Shown in pieces: positions 1 through 8,842 of a stretch of DNA of 64,000 nucleotides. The notes under the pieces were generated by a model, which was not told the DNA's origin, made no database searches, and saw only the letters and a list, made by a program, of their open reading frames with translations. Source of the stretch: Chryseobacterium arachidis (GTDB lineage Bacteria > Bacteroidota > Bacteroidia > Flavobacteriales > Weeksellaceae); NCBI RefSeq assembly GCF_900129245.1, contig NZ_FQUT01000012.1:1-64000 (forward strand), written 5' to 3'. The stretch's first letter is position 1; the number at the start of each line of letters is the position of its first letter. A program made the translations under genes and the position numbers.

Positions 1-88
1 CAATTTGATACATTTTAAAGTTAACAGACAAGCTTACCCTGTTAAAGTGATAGGCAAATAGTTTTTCAGAATATTCTCTGATTTCGAT

Positions 89-880
89 TTAAAATTTGTT
101 TGCTACCTCATTTGGTGTTTTTCCGAACTCTTTTTTGAACGCAAAAGAAAAATGCGAAAGATCTTCAAAACCTACTTCCAGATATACCTCGCCCGGCCGT
201 TTGGATTGCTCAGCAATTTGAAAATAGGCTTCCTGCAATCTTTTTTTCTTGAGCCAGATTCCGGGCGTGGTGCCAAAAGCTCTTTGGAAATCCCGCTTGA
301 ATGTCGATAGGCTCCTGCCGGTAAAAAATGCAAATTTCTCCAGACTGAGGTTAAATCTAAAATTTTTGTTCATATACTCCTTTAAATTGATCTTATCTGG
401 GACAGAGAAATTAAATAGAATATCGACCAGATCAGGATTCGATCTGAGTAGGATCATAACTAATTCCTCCCTCTTTATGTCAGCGAAATCGGCACTGATG
501 TCCAGGTCTCCCGTATAATAGGGCTCCAGCGATGTGATAAAATTATTTATGAGATTGTTTTCCGGTATAAAAATGTATGAATCCCCACTAGCCGATGGCT
601 TTACTTCATACACATGCCGTTCTAGGAACCTTCTCAGGAAGGCTTCATCAAGGGTAATGATAATTTTTTCAAATGCATCATTATCCTTGTATTTGGTATA
701 ACGTACCAAATGATTTTTGCGGGCGATACAGTACTCACCCGGTTGTATTGAGTAGCTTTTTTCGCCATCATAAGCCTTCATAGTCCCCTTCAATAAGTAC
801 AGGAAGTAGTTTTCCGTTATATAATTCTCGGGCGAAATCTCCGGGCCAAGATGGCAGGATTGGATGTTGTTAACTTTCAT
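89..880 (-). CDS. AraC family transcriptional regulator
   Basis: A 263-residue DNA-binding regulator. The N-terminal half (about 1-120) looks like a cupin-type sensor domain. The C-terminal 100 residues carry two helix-turn-helix units of the AraC/XylS type, with LSLEKFAFFTGRSLSTFKRD as the first and the family signature region GFEDLSHFSFAFKKEFGKTP near the end. Length is normal for the family and the start is ATG. It is the last gene of a minus-strand run that begins with the SDR and epimerase genes at 1-2.8 kb, about 29 nt from the epimerase stop, so it probably regulates or is co-transcribed with them. The ligand cannot be read from the sequence. Confidence 0.9.
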   Translation of the reverse strand: MKVNNIQSCHLGPEISPENYITENYFLYLLKGTMKAYDGEKSYSIQPGEYCIARKNHLVRYTKYKDNDAFEKIIITLDEAFLRRFLERHVYEVKPSASGDSYIFIPENNLINNFITSLEPYYTGDLDISADFADIKREELVMILLRSNPDLVDILFNFSVPDKINLKEYMNKNFRFNLSLEKFAFFTGRSLSTFKRDFQRAFGTTPGIWLKKKRLQEAYFQIAEQSKRPGEVYLEVGFEDLSHFSFAFKKEFGKTPNEVANKF

Positions 881-909
881 AGTCTACCAAATATACTGAT
901 CTACGCAGA

Positions 910-1884
910 TTAATTCTTGGGATCAGCGATCTTATAACTGTCCACACTTGCAAGTATTGCTTCCTCTTTGGAACGGGGATGCCAGTCCAGTATTTCTACT
1001 GCTTTTCTGTTTGACATGACCGTATACTGGTCTGCCGGAGTTGGCTGCATGGCAGCGATTTTTTCGGATAGCTGCGGCCGCTCCTTTCTGATCAACTGTG
1101 CCACATCATAAAAACTCATCACTCCTTCCGATGTCGCAAGGAATCGCTGCCCCGCAGCTTGGGGATGCAGCATAGCCTTGATGTGGATATCGGCGACATC
1201 GCGCACATCCACCACGCCGAAGGTAAAAGGCGCATTTTCCGTGATCAGCCCATCTATAATTCCCTTGATGACCGTATCCAGTGAAGCTGATGAAATTCCG
1301 CCCAGAATGGGACCAAAAATTCCAACAGGATTGATGACCGTTAGTTCCATTGCTGTGGTTTCATTCTTCATAAATTCCCAAGCAGCCTTTTCTGCTATTG
1401 TTTTTGATTTTATATAAGCCTGGATCGGTGCATTCTCATCAGTCCAGTCCAATTCTGTAAAAACATGATTTTTGGCTTCGATGCTATAACCGATCGCAGC
1501 AAAGGAGGATGTGAGCACCACACGTTTAACGCCCGCTTTATTTGCGGCTCTCAGGGCTCTCAAGGTACCTTCTTTTGCGGGGATGATAAGTTCATTTTCA
1601 TCTTTGGGCTGCTCCGCTACAAATGGGGATGCTACATGCAGCACATAATCACATCCCTGTGCAGCTTCATCCCAACCACTATCGGAGAGTAGGTCGGCCT
1701 GATAAAAAGAGAGCTGATCAAAAGTACTGATACCGCCTTCGCTCAGGGCATCCAATATCTCATTTTTTCGGGAAAGCGTGCGCAGCGTGGTTCTCACCGT
1801 AAATCCCTGCCCAAGTAATGCAAGAATGGTATTTATTCCTAAAAATCCGGTACCTCCGGTTACTAAAACTGTCTGATTGTTCAT
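910..1884 (-). CDS. NAD(P)-dependent epimerase/dehydratase, dihydroflavonol reductase-like
   Basis: A 324-residue extended short-chain dehydrogenase. The Rossmann dinucleotide motif VTGGTGFLGINTI lies at the N-terminus, and the catalytic Tyr-x-x-x-Lys is visible as AYIKSK near residue 160, with a preceding LTSSFAAIG strand supplying the Ser. This arrangement is typical of dihydroflavonol-4-reductase-like or aldehyde-reductase-like enzymes in bacteria. The substrate is unknown. It lies 13 nt downstream of the SDR gene at 1898-2809 and is probably in the same operon, with the AraC gene last. Confidence 0.88.
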   Translation of the reverse strand: MNNQTVLVTGGTGFLGINTILALLGQGFTVRTTLRTLSRKNEILDALSEGGISTFDQLSFYQADLLSDSGWDEAAQGCDYVLHVASPFVAEQPKDENELIIPAKEGTLRALRAANKAGVKRVVLTSSFAAIGYSIEAKNHVFTELDWTDENAPIQAYIKSKTIAEKAAWEFMKNETTAMELTVINPVGIFGPILGGISSASLDTVIKGIIDGLITENAPFTFGVVDVRDVADIHIKAMLHPQAAGQRFLATSEGVMSFYDVAQLIRKERPQLSEKIAAMQPTPADQYTVMSNRKAVEILDWHPRSKEEAILASVDSYKIADPKN

Positions 1885-1897
1885 ATTGGATTGGATC

Positions 1898-2809
1898 TTA
1901 AAATTTATAGGTTAACTGTATTGCGTTTTCGGCAAATTCCCAGAGCATTCCCGCAAGTGCTTCATCGTTCATTGCGGCAGTACTGTGACCGGAAAGAGCG
2001 GGATACCCGGCGTATTCTTTTTCGCCGTCCGGACCGTAGAATTTACCGCCTATAACTGATGGATCTGTGGCTGCAAACAGACTTGGCAGGGCTCCCTGCC
2101 AAGGATTCATCACCTGATCGAATGCGGCAAACATACCTTCCAGACTCTCTCCCGGGATATTCCGCTGTAGGTCGGTCCGCGTGACTCCAGGATGTGCGGC
2201 AACAGAAATGGCTGATAAACCGGCCTTCTTGAATCGCCTATCCAGCTCATAGCTGAACAGGATATCCGCCAGCTTGCTAACCGCATATTCACGCCATTCA
2301 TCATAGCCTTTTTCAAGTCTGAGATTGTCAAAATCTATGCCGTCCACTAAAGTTGCCGCACCACTGGAAAGGGTGACTACCCTTGCCTGCGGAGCCTGCT
2401 TGAGCAGCGGCAATAAATGTCCAGTCAGCGCAAAATGACCAATAAAGTTTACACCGAACTGCAGTTCAAATCCATCATCCGTTTTAGATTTTGGTGGAAC
2501 CATTACACCAGCATTGTTCACAAGCAGATCAAGTTTCGAATGCTTTTGCGCAAACTTTTCTGCAATTTTTTTAATATTGTCCAGATTGCCAAGATCGAGC
2601 ACCCCATAGTCCAACTCTCCTTTCGCTACTGTCTCGGACTGAATTTTTTGAATGGCATTTTGGGCCTTCTGTTCATCTCTTGCGGCAATGGTCACGCTCG
2701 CGCCTGCTCCATACAGTGCCTTTGCGGTTTCAAACCCGATACCGGTGTTTGATCCGGTAACGATCACGGTCTTTCCTGATAGATCAGGTATATTATTTAT
2801 TGTCCACAT
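1898..2809 (-). CDS. short-chain dehydrogenase/reductase (SDR)
   Basis: A 303-residue SDR oxidoreductase. It has the cofactor motif TGSNTGIGFETAKAL (TGxxxGxG), the NNAGVM strand motif and the catalytic YAVSK (Tyr-x-x-x-Lys). The overall pattern resembles retinol-dehydrogenase or WWOX-like bacterial SDRs of about 300 residues. It heads a minus-strand run with the epimerase-like gene immediately downstream. The substrate is not predictable from sequence alone. Confidence 0.9.
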   Translation of the reverse strand: MWTINNIPDLSGKTVIVTGSNTGIGFETAKALYGAGASVTIAARDEQKAQNAIQKIQSETVAKGELDYGVLDLGNLDNIKKIAEKFAQKHSKLDLLVNNAGVMVPPKSKTDDGFELQFGVNFIGHFALTGHLLPLLKQAPQARVVTLSSGAATLVDGIDFDNLRLEKGYDEWREYAVSKLADILFSYELDRRFKKAGLSAISVAAHPGVTRTDLQRNIPGESLEGMFAAFDQVMNPWQGALPSLFAATDPSVIGGKFYGPDGEKEYAGYPALSGHSTAAMNDEALAGMLWEFAENAIQLTYKF

Positions 2810-2897
2810 AACCCTTTGTTTTTATTCTCCTACAAAATTCGTGGAATAGCCCTTATGGAGTTTTGTTGTGGAGTTCAAATTTTCTTTGTTGTGAAGG

Positions 2898-3653
2898 TCA
2901 GTCCTGTCGGTTATTTTCTTTAAGCCACTCTCTCCAGCTGCTGCTTTCCTTTTTGCTGTTCTGAGTGGTCAGACTTCCATTGCGGAATGTTTTTCCAAGT
3001 GTACCCCAGATTGGCAAATTGAGCACAAAACGTTTTTTGTTTTTTTGTATCATCCATTGTTTTGCCAGCTCTTCTAGGGTATGGACCTCCGCCCCACCGA
3101 TCTCATAGGTTTTATTGGACGCGCCATCCAAGGATAACCGGTAAAGTTTTTCGGCGACAATTGCTGTTTCTATCGGTTGCAGCAGGATCCTTTTGGGGAG
3201 CAGGCCGATCGGGTATTTTAAAAATGTCGAAAGTATCTGATCAATAAATTCATGGAACTGCGTTGCCCTTAAGATAGTATAGGGTATACCGGATCGTTTC
3301 ACCGCTTCTTCTGATCCCAGCTTCTGCCTGTAGTAAGCAAAGGGAACTTTATCGGTACCAACGACAGAAATATAAATCAGATGGACTTTGGAATTTGGGT
3401 CAATTGCGCCGAGCAGGTTCTGGGTGGCTTCTGTATCACGTTTTAAGTCCGTCGCCAGATGAAAAATGATTTCCTTGCCGGATACCGCCTCTTTGATTCC
3501 CTTGTTTTCCAGCAGGTCTATCACAACGACATTTTGCTTTCCCGCTCTGTTCTGACGGCTGGCGATGGTATACTGCACGTTGTTTTCTTCCAGTACTCTG
3601 ACGAGGCTTTTCCCGAGATTTCCGGTTCCTCCGGTGATCAAAATTTTCGACAT
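2898..3653 (-). CDS. NmrA-like NAD(P)-binding protein
   Basis: A 251-residue atypical SDR of the NmrA/NAD(P)H-binding type. The N-terminal ILITGGTGNLGKSLV is the glycine-rich dinucleotide-binding loop. There is no clear YxxxK catalytic pair, as is usual for NmrA-like proteins, which may act as redox sensors or reductases. Residues 125-150 (YTILRATQFHEF) match the conserved substrate-side region of this family. It may form a transcription unit with the AhpD-like gene upstream (gap 85 nt). Confidence 0.85.
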   Translation of the reverse strand: MSKILITGGTGNLGKSLVRVLEENNVQYTIASRQNRAGKQNVVVIDLLENKGIKEAVSGKEIIFHLATDLKRDTEATQNLLGAIDPNSKVHLIYISVVGTDKVPFAYYRQKLGSEEAVKRSGIPYTILRATQFHEFIDQILSTFLKYPIGLLPKRILLQPIETAIVAEKLYRLSLDGASNKTYEIGGAEVHTLEELAKQWMIQKNKKRFVLNLPIWGTLGKTFRNGSLTTQNSKKESSSWREWLKENNRQD

Positions 3654-3738
3654 GGTTATATGATTTAGGGGTTATTGGGTAAAGGGAGCTAATGAAATAC
3701 TTCTGGTCATTTTCCTCAGCTCCCCGTAGGCCTGCACA

Positions 3739-4182
3739 TTAATCTTCTATTTGCAGATGGGTGCTCAACGCAATCCGGTTCCAACCATTGATGGTCACGA
3801 CAAGCATGATGATCTGCGCGATCTGGTTTTCGGTGAAAAATTCGGACGCCTTGCCGTAGGTTTCCTCGCTCAGTCCGCTATGGTGGATAAGGGTAATCTC
3901 CTCAGTCATCGCAAGGATGGTCTGCTCCTGTTCTGTAAAGAATTTTGTTGCTTCTCTCCAGGCACTTAGCAGGAAGATACGTTCAGGGGTCTCTCCATTT
4001 TTGATGGCATCTTTGGTGTGCATGCTGATACAGTAAGCACAGTTGTTAATCTGCGATGCACGGATTTTGACTAGCTCTTTTAACGTTTGTGAGATATCAA
4101 TTTTTGAAAGATAACCCTCCAATCCTAACATTGCTTTGAATGCCTGTGGTTCCGTCGTGCTGATGTTGATTCGTTTTTCCAT
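3739..4182 (-). CDS. carboxymuconolactone decarboxylase/AhpD-like protein
   Basis: A 147-residue all-helical protein of the carboxymuconolactone decarboxylase family. The AhpD-type peroxidase motif is visible as NCAYCISMHTKDA (Cys-x-x-Cys with a following His) around residues 46-58, so a thiol-based peroxidase or antioxidant role is more likely than decarboxylation. It lies next to the Crp/Fnr regulator upstream and the NmrA-like gene downstream on the same strand, a grouping common in Bacteroidota redox-stress loci. Confidence 0.9.
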   Translation of the reverse strand: MEKRINISTTEPQAFKAMLGLEGYLSKIDISQTLKELVKIRASQINNCAYCISMHTKDAIKNGETPERIFLLSAWREATKFFTEQEQTILAMTEEITLIHHSGLSEETYGKASEFFTENQIAQIIMLVVTINGWNRIALSTHLQIED

Positions 4183-4248
4183 TTTTCTTTTTTTTAATTT
4201 TGATACTACAAAGTTGGAAAAATGTGAACCGGAAAAACTTAAACGGGT

Positions 4249-4824
4249 TTAAGAAAAATTTTTTTTTCGGATTTCGCTGAGGTACTCGGGTGTAAAACCC
4301 AGATAGGAAGCAATGAGATATTGGGGTACCCGCTGCAGAAATGCAGGTTGGTTCTTAAGGAACTGGCGGTACAGCTCTTCCCTGGAATGCTCGTAAAGCA
4401 TCTTCACGCGCATCTGTGCTGCGGCATAAGCTTTCTGGTACACCATCCTAAAATACCTTTCCATGACCGGATGCTTTTCCAGTAGATCATCGTAGGCTTT
4501 CTGGCGGATAATCAGGACCTGCGACGCCTGTACGGACTGGATGTAAAACTCTGTTGGCGTTTGATTGATGTAGGAGAACGTCTCTGTCATCCACCAGTTT
4601 TCTATCGCGAATTCCGTGGTCTGCTGAACACCTTTTTCATTGATGAAGAATTTCCTCAGGATACCTTCCAGTACGAAATAGCTCGCTTTGCAGACCTGGC
4701 CCTCGGTCAACAGGTTTTCCTTTTTCTTCAGCGTCTGCATCTCAAAATATCCGGCTATAGCCTCAAATTCCCCATCGGAAACGGTTATAAATTTATTGAG
4801 GTGTTTTTTGAACTGTTCAAGCAT
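4249..4824 (-). CDS. Crp/Fnr family transcriptional regulator
   Basis: A 191-residue regulator with an N-terminal cyclic-nucleotide-binding-like beta barrel (about 20-110, including ILTEG-type and YFVLEGILRKF strands) and a short C-terminal helix-turn-helix ending in YLIASYLGFTPEYLSEIRKK. This compact architecture is common in Bacteroidota Crp/Fnr paralogues. The start is ATG. It is upstream of the AhpD-like and NmrA-like genes on the same strand and is a plausible regulator of them. The effector molecule is unknown. Confidence 0.88.
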   Translation of the reverse strand: MLEQFKKHLNKFITVSDGEFEAIAGYFEMQTLKKKENLLTEGQVCKASYFVLEGILRKFFINEKGVQQTTEFAIENWWMTETFSYINQTPTEFYIQSVQASQVLIIRQKAYDDLLEKHPVMERYFRMVYQKAYAAAQMRVKMLYEHSREELYRQFLKNQPAFLQRVPQYLIASYLGFTPEYLSEIRKKNFS

Positions 4825-5195
4825 TATCTTAAGTCTGTCTTCATCGTGATCAGTGCCTTTAAGATAACAAAAAATAATGTATTTGTTATGGTTTTATGCG
4901 CTTAGGTTTAGAGATAATAAAAACGAACATCATGACACTTTATCCTTAGTTCACTGAAGATAATTGCTGATTTAGAATTGTTGGAATTACTGCTTTCGGA
5001 TAACAAAATTAAACATCCAATGGACAATTATTTTAATTCAACACATACAAAACGACTATGACTTTTCAAAGTTTCCTAATATTTTGATGTGAAGAAAATC
5101 CATTATATAATTAAAATGATCCATTTTTGAATAGTGCATAAAAATCCAAATTTGCAGCAGACAAAATTGATATTTAAAACTAAAAAATTTAAAAC
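4825..5195. other. intergenic stretch, no gene recognised
   Basis: This AT-rich gap lies between the Crp/Fnr start and the small ORF at 5196. It should contain the promoter of the Crp/Fnr gene. I saw no convincing hairpin, repeat or coding pattern in it. Confidence 0.5.
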
Positions 5196-5339
5196 ATGTC
5201 TGTATCCGATTTATTTAAGCCACTAATGGATTGTCATAGAATCGACGACCGTTTTATTGGGATAATCAAAAAGATATTTGCCTATTTTATCTTAAAGGTA
5301 GATTTTACAGAATTCCTCAAATCAAAAAAATTAGAGTAA
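5196..5339 (+). CDS. small hypothetical protein, 47 residues
   Basis: An ATG-started ORF of 47 codons reading MSVSDLFKPLMDCHRIDDRF and ending in FTEFLKSKKLE. The last 28 codons lie inside the 1.5-kb duplicated segment. The second copy (16034-16130) keeps the same reading frame (IFAYFILKGDFTEFLKSKKK then stop) despite several substitutions, which suggests the frame was coding when the duplication happened. The second copy lacks the 5' part and start codon. Function unknown; it could also be the tail of a decayed larger gene. Confidence 0.4.
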   Translation: MSVSDLFKPLMDCHRIDDRFIGIIKKIFAYFILKVDFTEFLKSKKLE

Positions 5340-5399
5340 AACTAAAATCAATAAAAACTGTTTTAGTATTACTTTTCATAAAATAGGTTAATATGGTAG

Positions 5400-5429
5400 A
5401 AAGCCTTGGGTTCCCAACCTAGGGCTTTT
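5400..5429 (-). terminator. bidirectional Rho-independent terminator
   Basis: A GC-rich inverted repeat (AAGCCTTGGGTT, loop, AACCTAGGGCTT) is followed by TTTTT on the plus strand and TTTCT on the minus strand. It sits 28 nt past the stop codon of the minus-strand zinc-ribbon gene and past the plus-strand small ORF, so it can end both. The same hairpin with compensating changes is present in copy 2 at 16187-16218. Confidence 0.7.
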
Positions 5430-5457
5430 TCATGAATAAATTCATCAGAGTAATGTT

Positions 5458-6642
5458 TTACTTCTTCTGGATGACAATCCCGCCGAACCGTGCTTCCTGA
5501 GCGGTGAACTCTTTACCATCGATCAGGCAGAGGCATTCAGCTTTAGAATCATCTTCTCTGAGTACATTTCCGTCAATATCTTTATAAACGATCTTCAGTC
5601 CGCCGGACAGGTCTGTATTGTAAAATTCAAGGAGCATACCGTCCTGACTGTATTTATCTTTCGATGAACAGATGCTGCAGATATATTTGGGGTAACGTGG
5701 ATTATATCTCACTTCTTTTGTGCAGTTTGAACAGAACTGTTTGACCTCCCCTGGTTTTAGGTCTTGATGGATAAAAACTTTTTCCCAGCCATAGATTTTT
5801 TCAAGCTGCTCATAACTTAGCTTTTTTTCTTTTTTTAAGCTGTTGAAAGTTTCGAGCACTTTCCTGGAAAGCACAAAGGGCTGGAAAGATTCTTGCTGTT
5901 CAATACTTAGTGCCCTGAACCAATTTGGGTCTGTTGCAATTTCTTTCCAGAAATCTTCAATACTTAAAAAGGTGCTAAGGTATGCCGGAATATTTTCTGA
6001 GTCTTTGCCGTTTAGACTGTATCTGAGGATTTCAAAATGCGTTCCGGTATGGATCAGTTTATAGCAGTAAAACTCATCGAAAAATGAAATGATCGGTTCA
6101 TCTTTCTTTAGAACAGCTTTATGAATGGATTCAAGATCAGATAAGCTTAATTTTTCCGCCTCATTGAGCTGAGATTCCTGTTTCAATTTTAAAGTGGCAT
6201 AATGTCTTTTCAGCAGATTCTCTCTCCTGTCCGCTGTAAAAGCAAGGGATTCTCCTGAGCTTATCAGCGTTCCCATCTTTGTATCATAGAGCTTTTCAGC
6301 AAAAAAATCATTATTCCTCTGTTTATCATGGATCCTTTGGGAGATCAGCCGCAATTTTCCATCGGGACTGTAGGATTCATTGAGGCCATAGTCAAAGTAC
6401 TCCTTATAATCATCGCTAAAAAGAATCTGCAGTGATTGCAGATTTATAAGATACTGCTTTGTTTCAGGCTGTACTCCGGATTTTAAACGATCTTCCTTGC
6501 TCTTGATGGTACTGACTACAAGAAGTCCCGACTCAAAATCTATAAAACTCTGCAGGATCTCCCAGCCTTTATCAGGAGAAAGCTCAAAATTACCGTACTG
6601 GCATTTCCTTGGTCTGAAAAAGGTACTTTTTAGGATTTTCAT
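5458..6642 (-). CDS. hypothetical protein with C-terminal zinc ribbon
   Basis: A protein of about 394 residues that I do not recognise as a whole. The C-terminal third has a clear zinc-ribbon pattern, FCSNCTKEV followed 13 residues later by YICSICSSKD (two Cys-x-x-Cys pairs). After it comes a beta-rich tail (GGLKIVYKDIDGNVLREDD). The N-terminal two thirds look globular with no signal peptide or membrane segment. A TTG start six codons upstream is possible, but ATG at 6642 is preferred; a TATTTTTG box like the Bacteroidota -7 element lies just upstream (6658-6665, minus strand). A frameshifted paralogue lies at 16246-17428. Confidence 0.75.
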   Translation of the reverse strand: MKILKSTFFRPRKCQYGNFELSPDKGWEILQSFIDFESGLLVVSTIKSKEDRLKSGVQPETKQYLINLQSLQILFSDDYKEYFDYGLNESYSPDGKLRLISQRIHDKQRNNDFFAEKLYDTKMGTLISSGESLAFTADRRENLLKRHYATLKLKQESQLNEAEKLSLSDLESIHKAVLKKDEPIISFFDEFYCYKLIHTGTHFEILRYSLNGKDSENIPAYLSTFLSIEDFWKEIATDPNWFRALSIEQQESFQPFVLSRKVLETFNSLKKEKKLSYEQLEKIYGWEKVFIHQDLKPGEVKQFCSNCTKEVRYNPRYPKYICSICSSKDKYSQDGMLLEFYNTDLSGGLKIVYKDIDGNVLREDDSKAECLCLIDGKEFTAQEARFGGIVIQKK

Positions 6643-6680
6643 GATAGCTTGTTTGTGCAAAAATAAAAAGAACTTTATTA

Positions 6681-6756
6681 GGGCGCCCCCTTCGGGCGGG
6701 CTTTTCCTTCCAATCTTTTCAGCATGAAAAGGATTTCCATTGCAATCCCTGACGCA
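6681..6756. repeat. short interspersed repeat, copy 1
   Basis: About 76 bp. It has a G/C-rich head (GGGCGCCCCCTTCGGGCGGG), then CTTTTCAGCATGAAAAG (a perfect 7-bp hairpin), then GGATTTCCATTGCAATCCC and GACGCA. The same layout recurs at 17467-17542 and 52283-52359, and in diverged form at 10271-10427 and 39229-39285. The conserved central hairpin with varying loop sequence suggests selection on structure or a mobile REP-like unit. Confidence 0.75.
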
Positions 6757-6881
6757 ATAAAAAAATACTTTAATAATTTTTTTAACTGTTATGGTTAAAC
6801 TTAAAAACGCGCGCTAATGAGCTTATACTTTAATAGAAAAATCAGGCTATTTAAAATATTGAAACTCCCTTACAAGTCGAT

Positions 6882-6918
6882 AAAAGCCAATCGCACACCT
6901 TAAAGTGTGCGATTGCTT
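6882..6918 (-). terminator. Rho-independent terminator of the SnoaL-like gene
   Basis: An 11-bp perfect stem (CAATCGCACAC paired with GTGTGCGATTG, 6-nt loop) is followed on the minus strand by GCTTTTATC. It is located 78 nt after the stop of the minus-strand gene at 6996-7436. Confidence 0.75.
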
Positions 6919-6995
6919 GAAATGTTGCTTACAATTTAAATTATAGGCAGTACCGTAGAAAATCGACTTTTGAATTTCCTTACTGCTCAGGCAAC

Positions 6996-7436
6996 TTATC
7001 CGTTGAATGGTCTTGATTCAATGATCAAGAAATGACCCACTCTATCTTTAATCACCCATTTCCCCTCACGCTTAACATAGTAATCCTCGCATTTTACGCT
7101 GTAGTCCGACAAGATATCCTTCCCTTCTACTTCCCTTACCATTTTGATCTGGCTGAATGATATACCCCTCGCCGTATCACCGTCGATATTGACCGTGTGC
7201 TGTCCGTTTAAGGTAAAATAGGTCTTGACCTGAGCGGCATGCATATTGAAATCCCGCTCCATATTATCCCTTCCCGATACGTCGGCAACCAGATTTCCGC
7301 CCATATACACCTTATAGGTAACATCCTCGGCAAACAGCTGCATGACCTCTGCAATTTTCCACTCATCGCTCAAATAGGCATAATTGTCGATTAGATCTCT
7401 CAGCTCCTGTTTTTCTTTTAAAATTTCTAGTGTCAT
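6996..7436 (-). CDS. SnoaL-like/NTF2-fold protein
   Basis: A 146-residue protein with the NTF2/SnoaL-like alpha+beta pattern: an N-terminal helix pair (LRDLIDNYAYLSDEWKIAEV) leading to a strand (VTYKVYMGG), a middle NGQHTVNIDGD strand turn, and the C-terminal EDYYVKREGKWVIKDR hairpin typical of the family. Such proteins act as small-molecule isomerases, hydratases or ligand binders; the substrate is unknown. It is transcribed divergently from the HxlR gene at 7856, and repeated operator-like motifs lie between them, which suggests control by that regulator. Confidence 0.82.
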   Translation of the reverse strand: MTLEILKEKQELRDLIDNYAYLSDEWKIAEVMQLFAEDVTYKVYMGGNLVADVSGRDNMERDFNMHAAQVKTYFTLNGQHTVNIDGDTARGISFSQIKMVREVEGKDILSDYSVKCEDYYVKREGKWVIKDRVGHFLIIESRPFNG

Positions 7437-7637
7437 AATGAATTGTATTTATTGTTATAAAATTTGTTTTCGTATGATTTTTAAATTCAATTTTTTCTCT
7501 TCAGAAAAGGTGTTATACTTTCATTTTAGATCGGTTCCTTTTCTTTGTTTTTAATGATTGCGCATCATTTAGACTTTTATCGTTTTTACTGTCTGATGGT
7601 TCAAAAGTAGATTATATCGGGTCTTATTTCATGACTT

Positions 7638-7662
7638 GTTACCTAAAGGTTAGTGGCTAATA
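7638..7662. promoter_or_regulatory. putative HxlR operator, distal site
   Basis: Contains GTTACCTAAAGGTTAG followed by CTAATA. The same motif (GTTACCAAAAGGTTA, then CTAATA) recurs 176 bp to the right, just before the HxlR start. The ACC-N4-GGT core is dyad-like. Its position between divergent genes fits autoregulation plus control of the SnoaL-like gene. Confidence 0.55.
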
Positions 7663-7813
7663 AATAGGTTATAAAAAAGCTTTGATTATGGCACTGAGTG
7701 TAATAAAACGGTTATAAAGCCTTTCCAAAGGTGTCAGAGGCTAAGATTTATTGGGCTACTTTAAAAGGACTATATGGAAGAATTATGGTAAATTTGCTTA
7801 CAATTTATTAGTA

Positions 7814-7838
7814 GTTACCAAAAGGTTATTTGCTAATA
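7814..7838. promoter_or_regulatory. putative HxlR operator, proximal site
   Basis: A second copy of the motif at 7638-7662, ending 17 nt before the ATG of the HxlR gene. ATTAG and CTAAT flank it as outer half-sites, which extends the dyad. Binding here would block transcription or translation start of the regulator itself. Confidence 0.55.
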
Positions 7839-7855
7839 TTTAAATAATTAACAGC

Positions 7856-8257
7856 ATGGAAATGAAACAACCTGGTCAAATAAATGCGGAAAACAAGGAG
7901 TTCACGGATGAATGCCACACCATAATGAATGCAGTCAGTGATACGCTGTACGTAGTCGGTGGAAAATGGAAACTGATGATCATCATCGCCATGGCAAGGG
8001 GAAACAACCGTTTCAGCGAACTGCAAAAACAGGTCAAAGGTATTTCAGCAAGGGTACTGTCAAGTGAACTCAAGGAACTTGAACTTAATGGTTTTATCGT
8101 AAAGAAAGTATCTGTGGGCTATCCCGTACTGATCGAATACGAGCTGCTACCGTACAGTCATACACTTGAAGAACTTGTTGGCGCAATGACCAGATGGGGA
8201 ATCCAGCACCGGGCGAAAATAAAGAGCGAAAGGTCTTCCGGTGGTAAAAGGGAGTAA
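7856..8257 (+). CDS. HxlR family transcriptional regulator
   Basis: A 133-residue MarR-like winged-helix regulator of the HxlR family. The hallmark GGKWKLMIIIAMARGNNRFS is visible at about residues 37-56, followed by the recognition helix region GISARVLSSELKELE and the wing. A conserved Cys (DECHT, residue 20) is placed like the redox-sensing Cys of many HxlR proteins. It is divergent to the SnoaL-like gene, with operator-like sites between. Confidence 0.9.
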   Translation: MEMKQPGQINAENKEFTDECHTIMNAVSDTLYVVGGKWKLMIIIAMARGNNRFSELQKQVKGISARVLSSELKELELNGFIVKKVSVGYPVLIEYELLPYSHTLEELVGAMTRWGIQHRAKIKSERSSGGKRE

Positions 8258-8842
8258 ATGTTAATATTTGATACTTCTTCAGGCGAAAAAGCATTGGGGC
8301 AGATTGTCAGAAAGTATTTGTGGAATGTTGTCTCTGCTATTATTTTTTGAGAATCGAGAACCAGTTAGGTGCACATATCTGGAAGATCAGAATCAACAAA
8401 AAGGGAAATTCCAGGATACCTAAAACGCTTTCTATGACGGCCTTTTTCGCTGTAAGGAATGATCTGCCACAATTCGGAAATCTTAGGTCCAGATATATGA
8501 ACTATCAACATTAAAATGTAGGGCCTGGTTTCCGTTTAAAAAAGCTGTTAATTATATTTTGTTTTATTTTCTCTGAAAAAAAGCAATATGCCTGTGATTC
8601 AGTTTTACTGACGCAGGAATGCTATTAGTATGTTTTTGATAGTATATATAGCGTAAGACCATCTTACCAATTAAGGAAATTTCTCGTCTTATCTTAGCTC
8701 TTCATTGGAAAGCGTTAGTTTAACTACAATATTGTAATAGCTACATCACAACTTCAAAAGTACGCGTGAGCAAAACTAAGCAGTAATAGATCGTCGGATC
8801 AAAGTCGCGACAATCTATACCCAAAGCAATTTGTCTATAGTT
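8258..8842. other. intergenic stretch between HxlR and NmrA-like genes
   Basis: I see no gene here. A 64-codon frame at 8320-8514 has no coding signature and is not called. The region contains the 3' flanks of two convergent genes and no clear terminator. Confidence 0.5.

Larger units (their letters stand above)
5248..6757. repeat. 1.5-kb duplicated segment, copy 1
   Basis: This segment and 16034-17543 align by eye end to end (both about 1510 bp). They share a conserved intergenic stretch, the terminator-like hairpin, a complete zinc-ribbon protein gene and the short interspersed repeat at the far end. Copy 1 carries the intact gene. The shared left edge begins at the ACCGTTTTATT sequence and the shared right edge ends at the GACGCAA tail of the short repeat. 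Confidence 0.85.

Noticed and set aside
8320..8514. 64-codon open frame in the gap after the first HxlR gene
   Set aside because: Cys- and Tyr-rich composition with no family resemblance, no operon link and no start context; likely chance.
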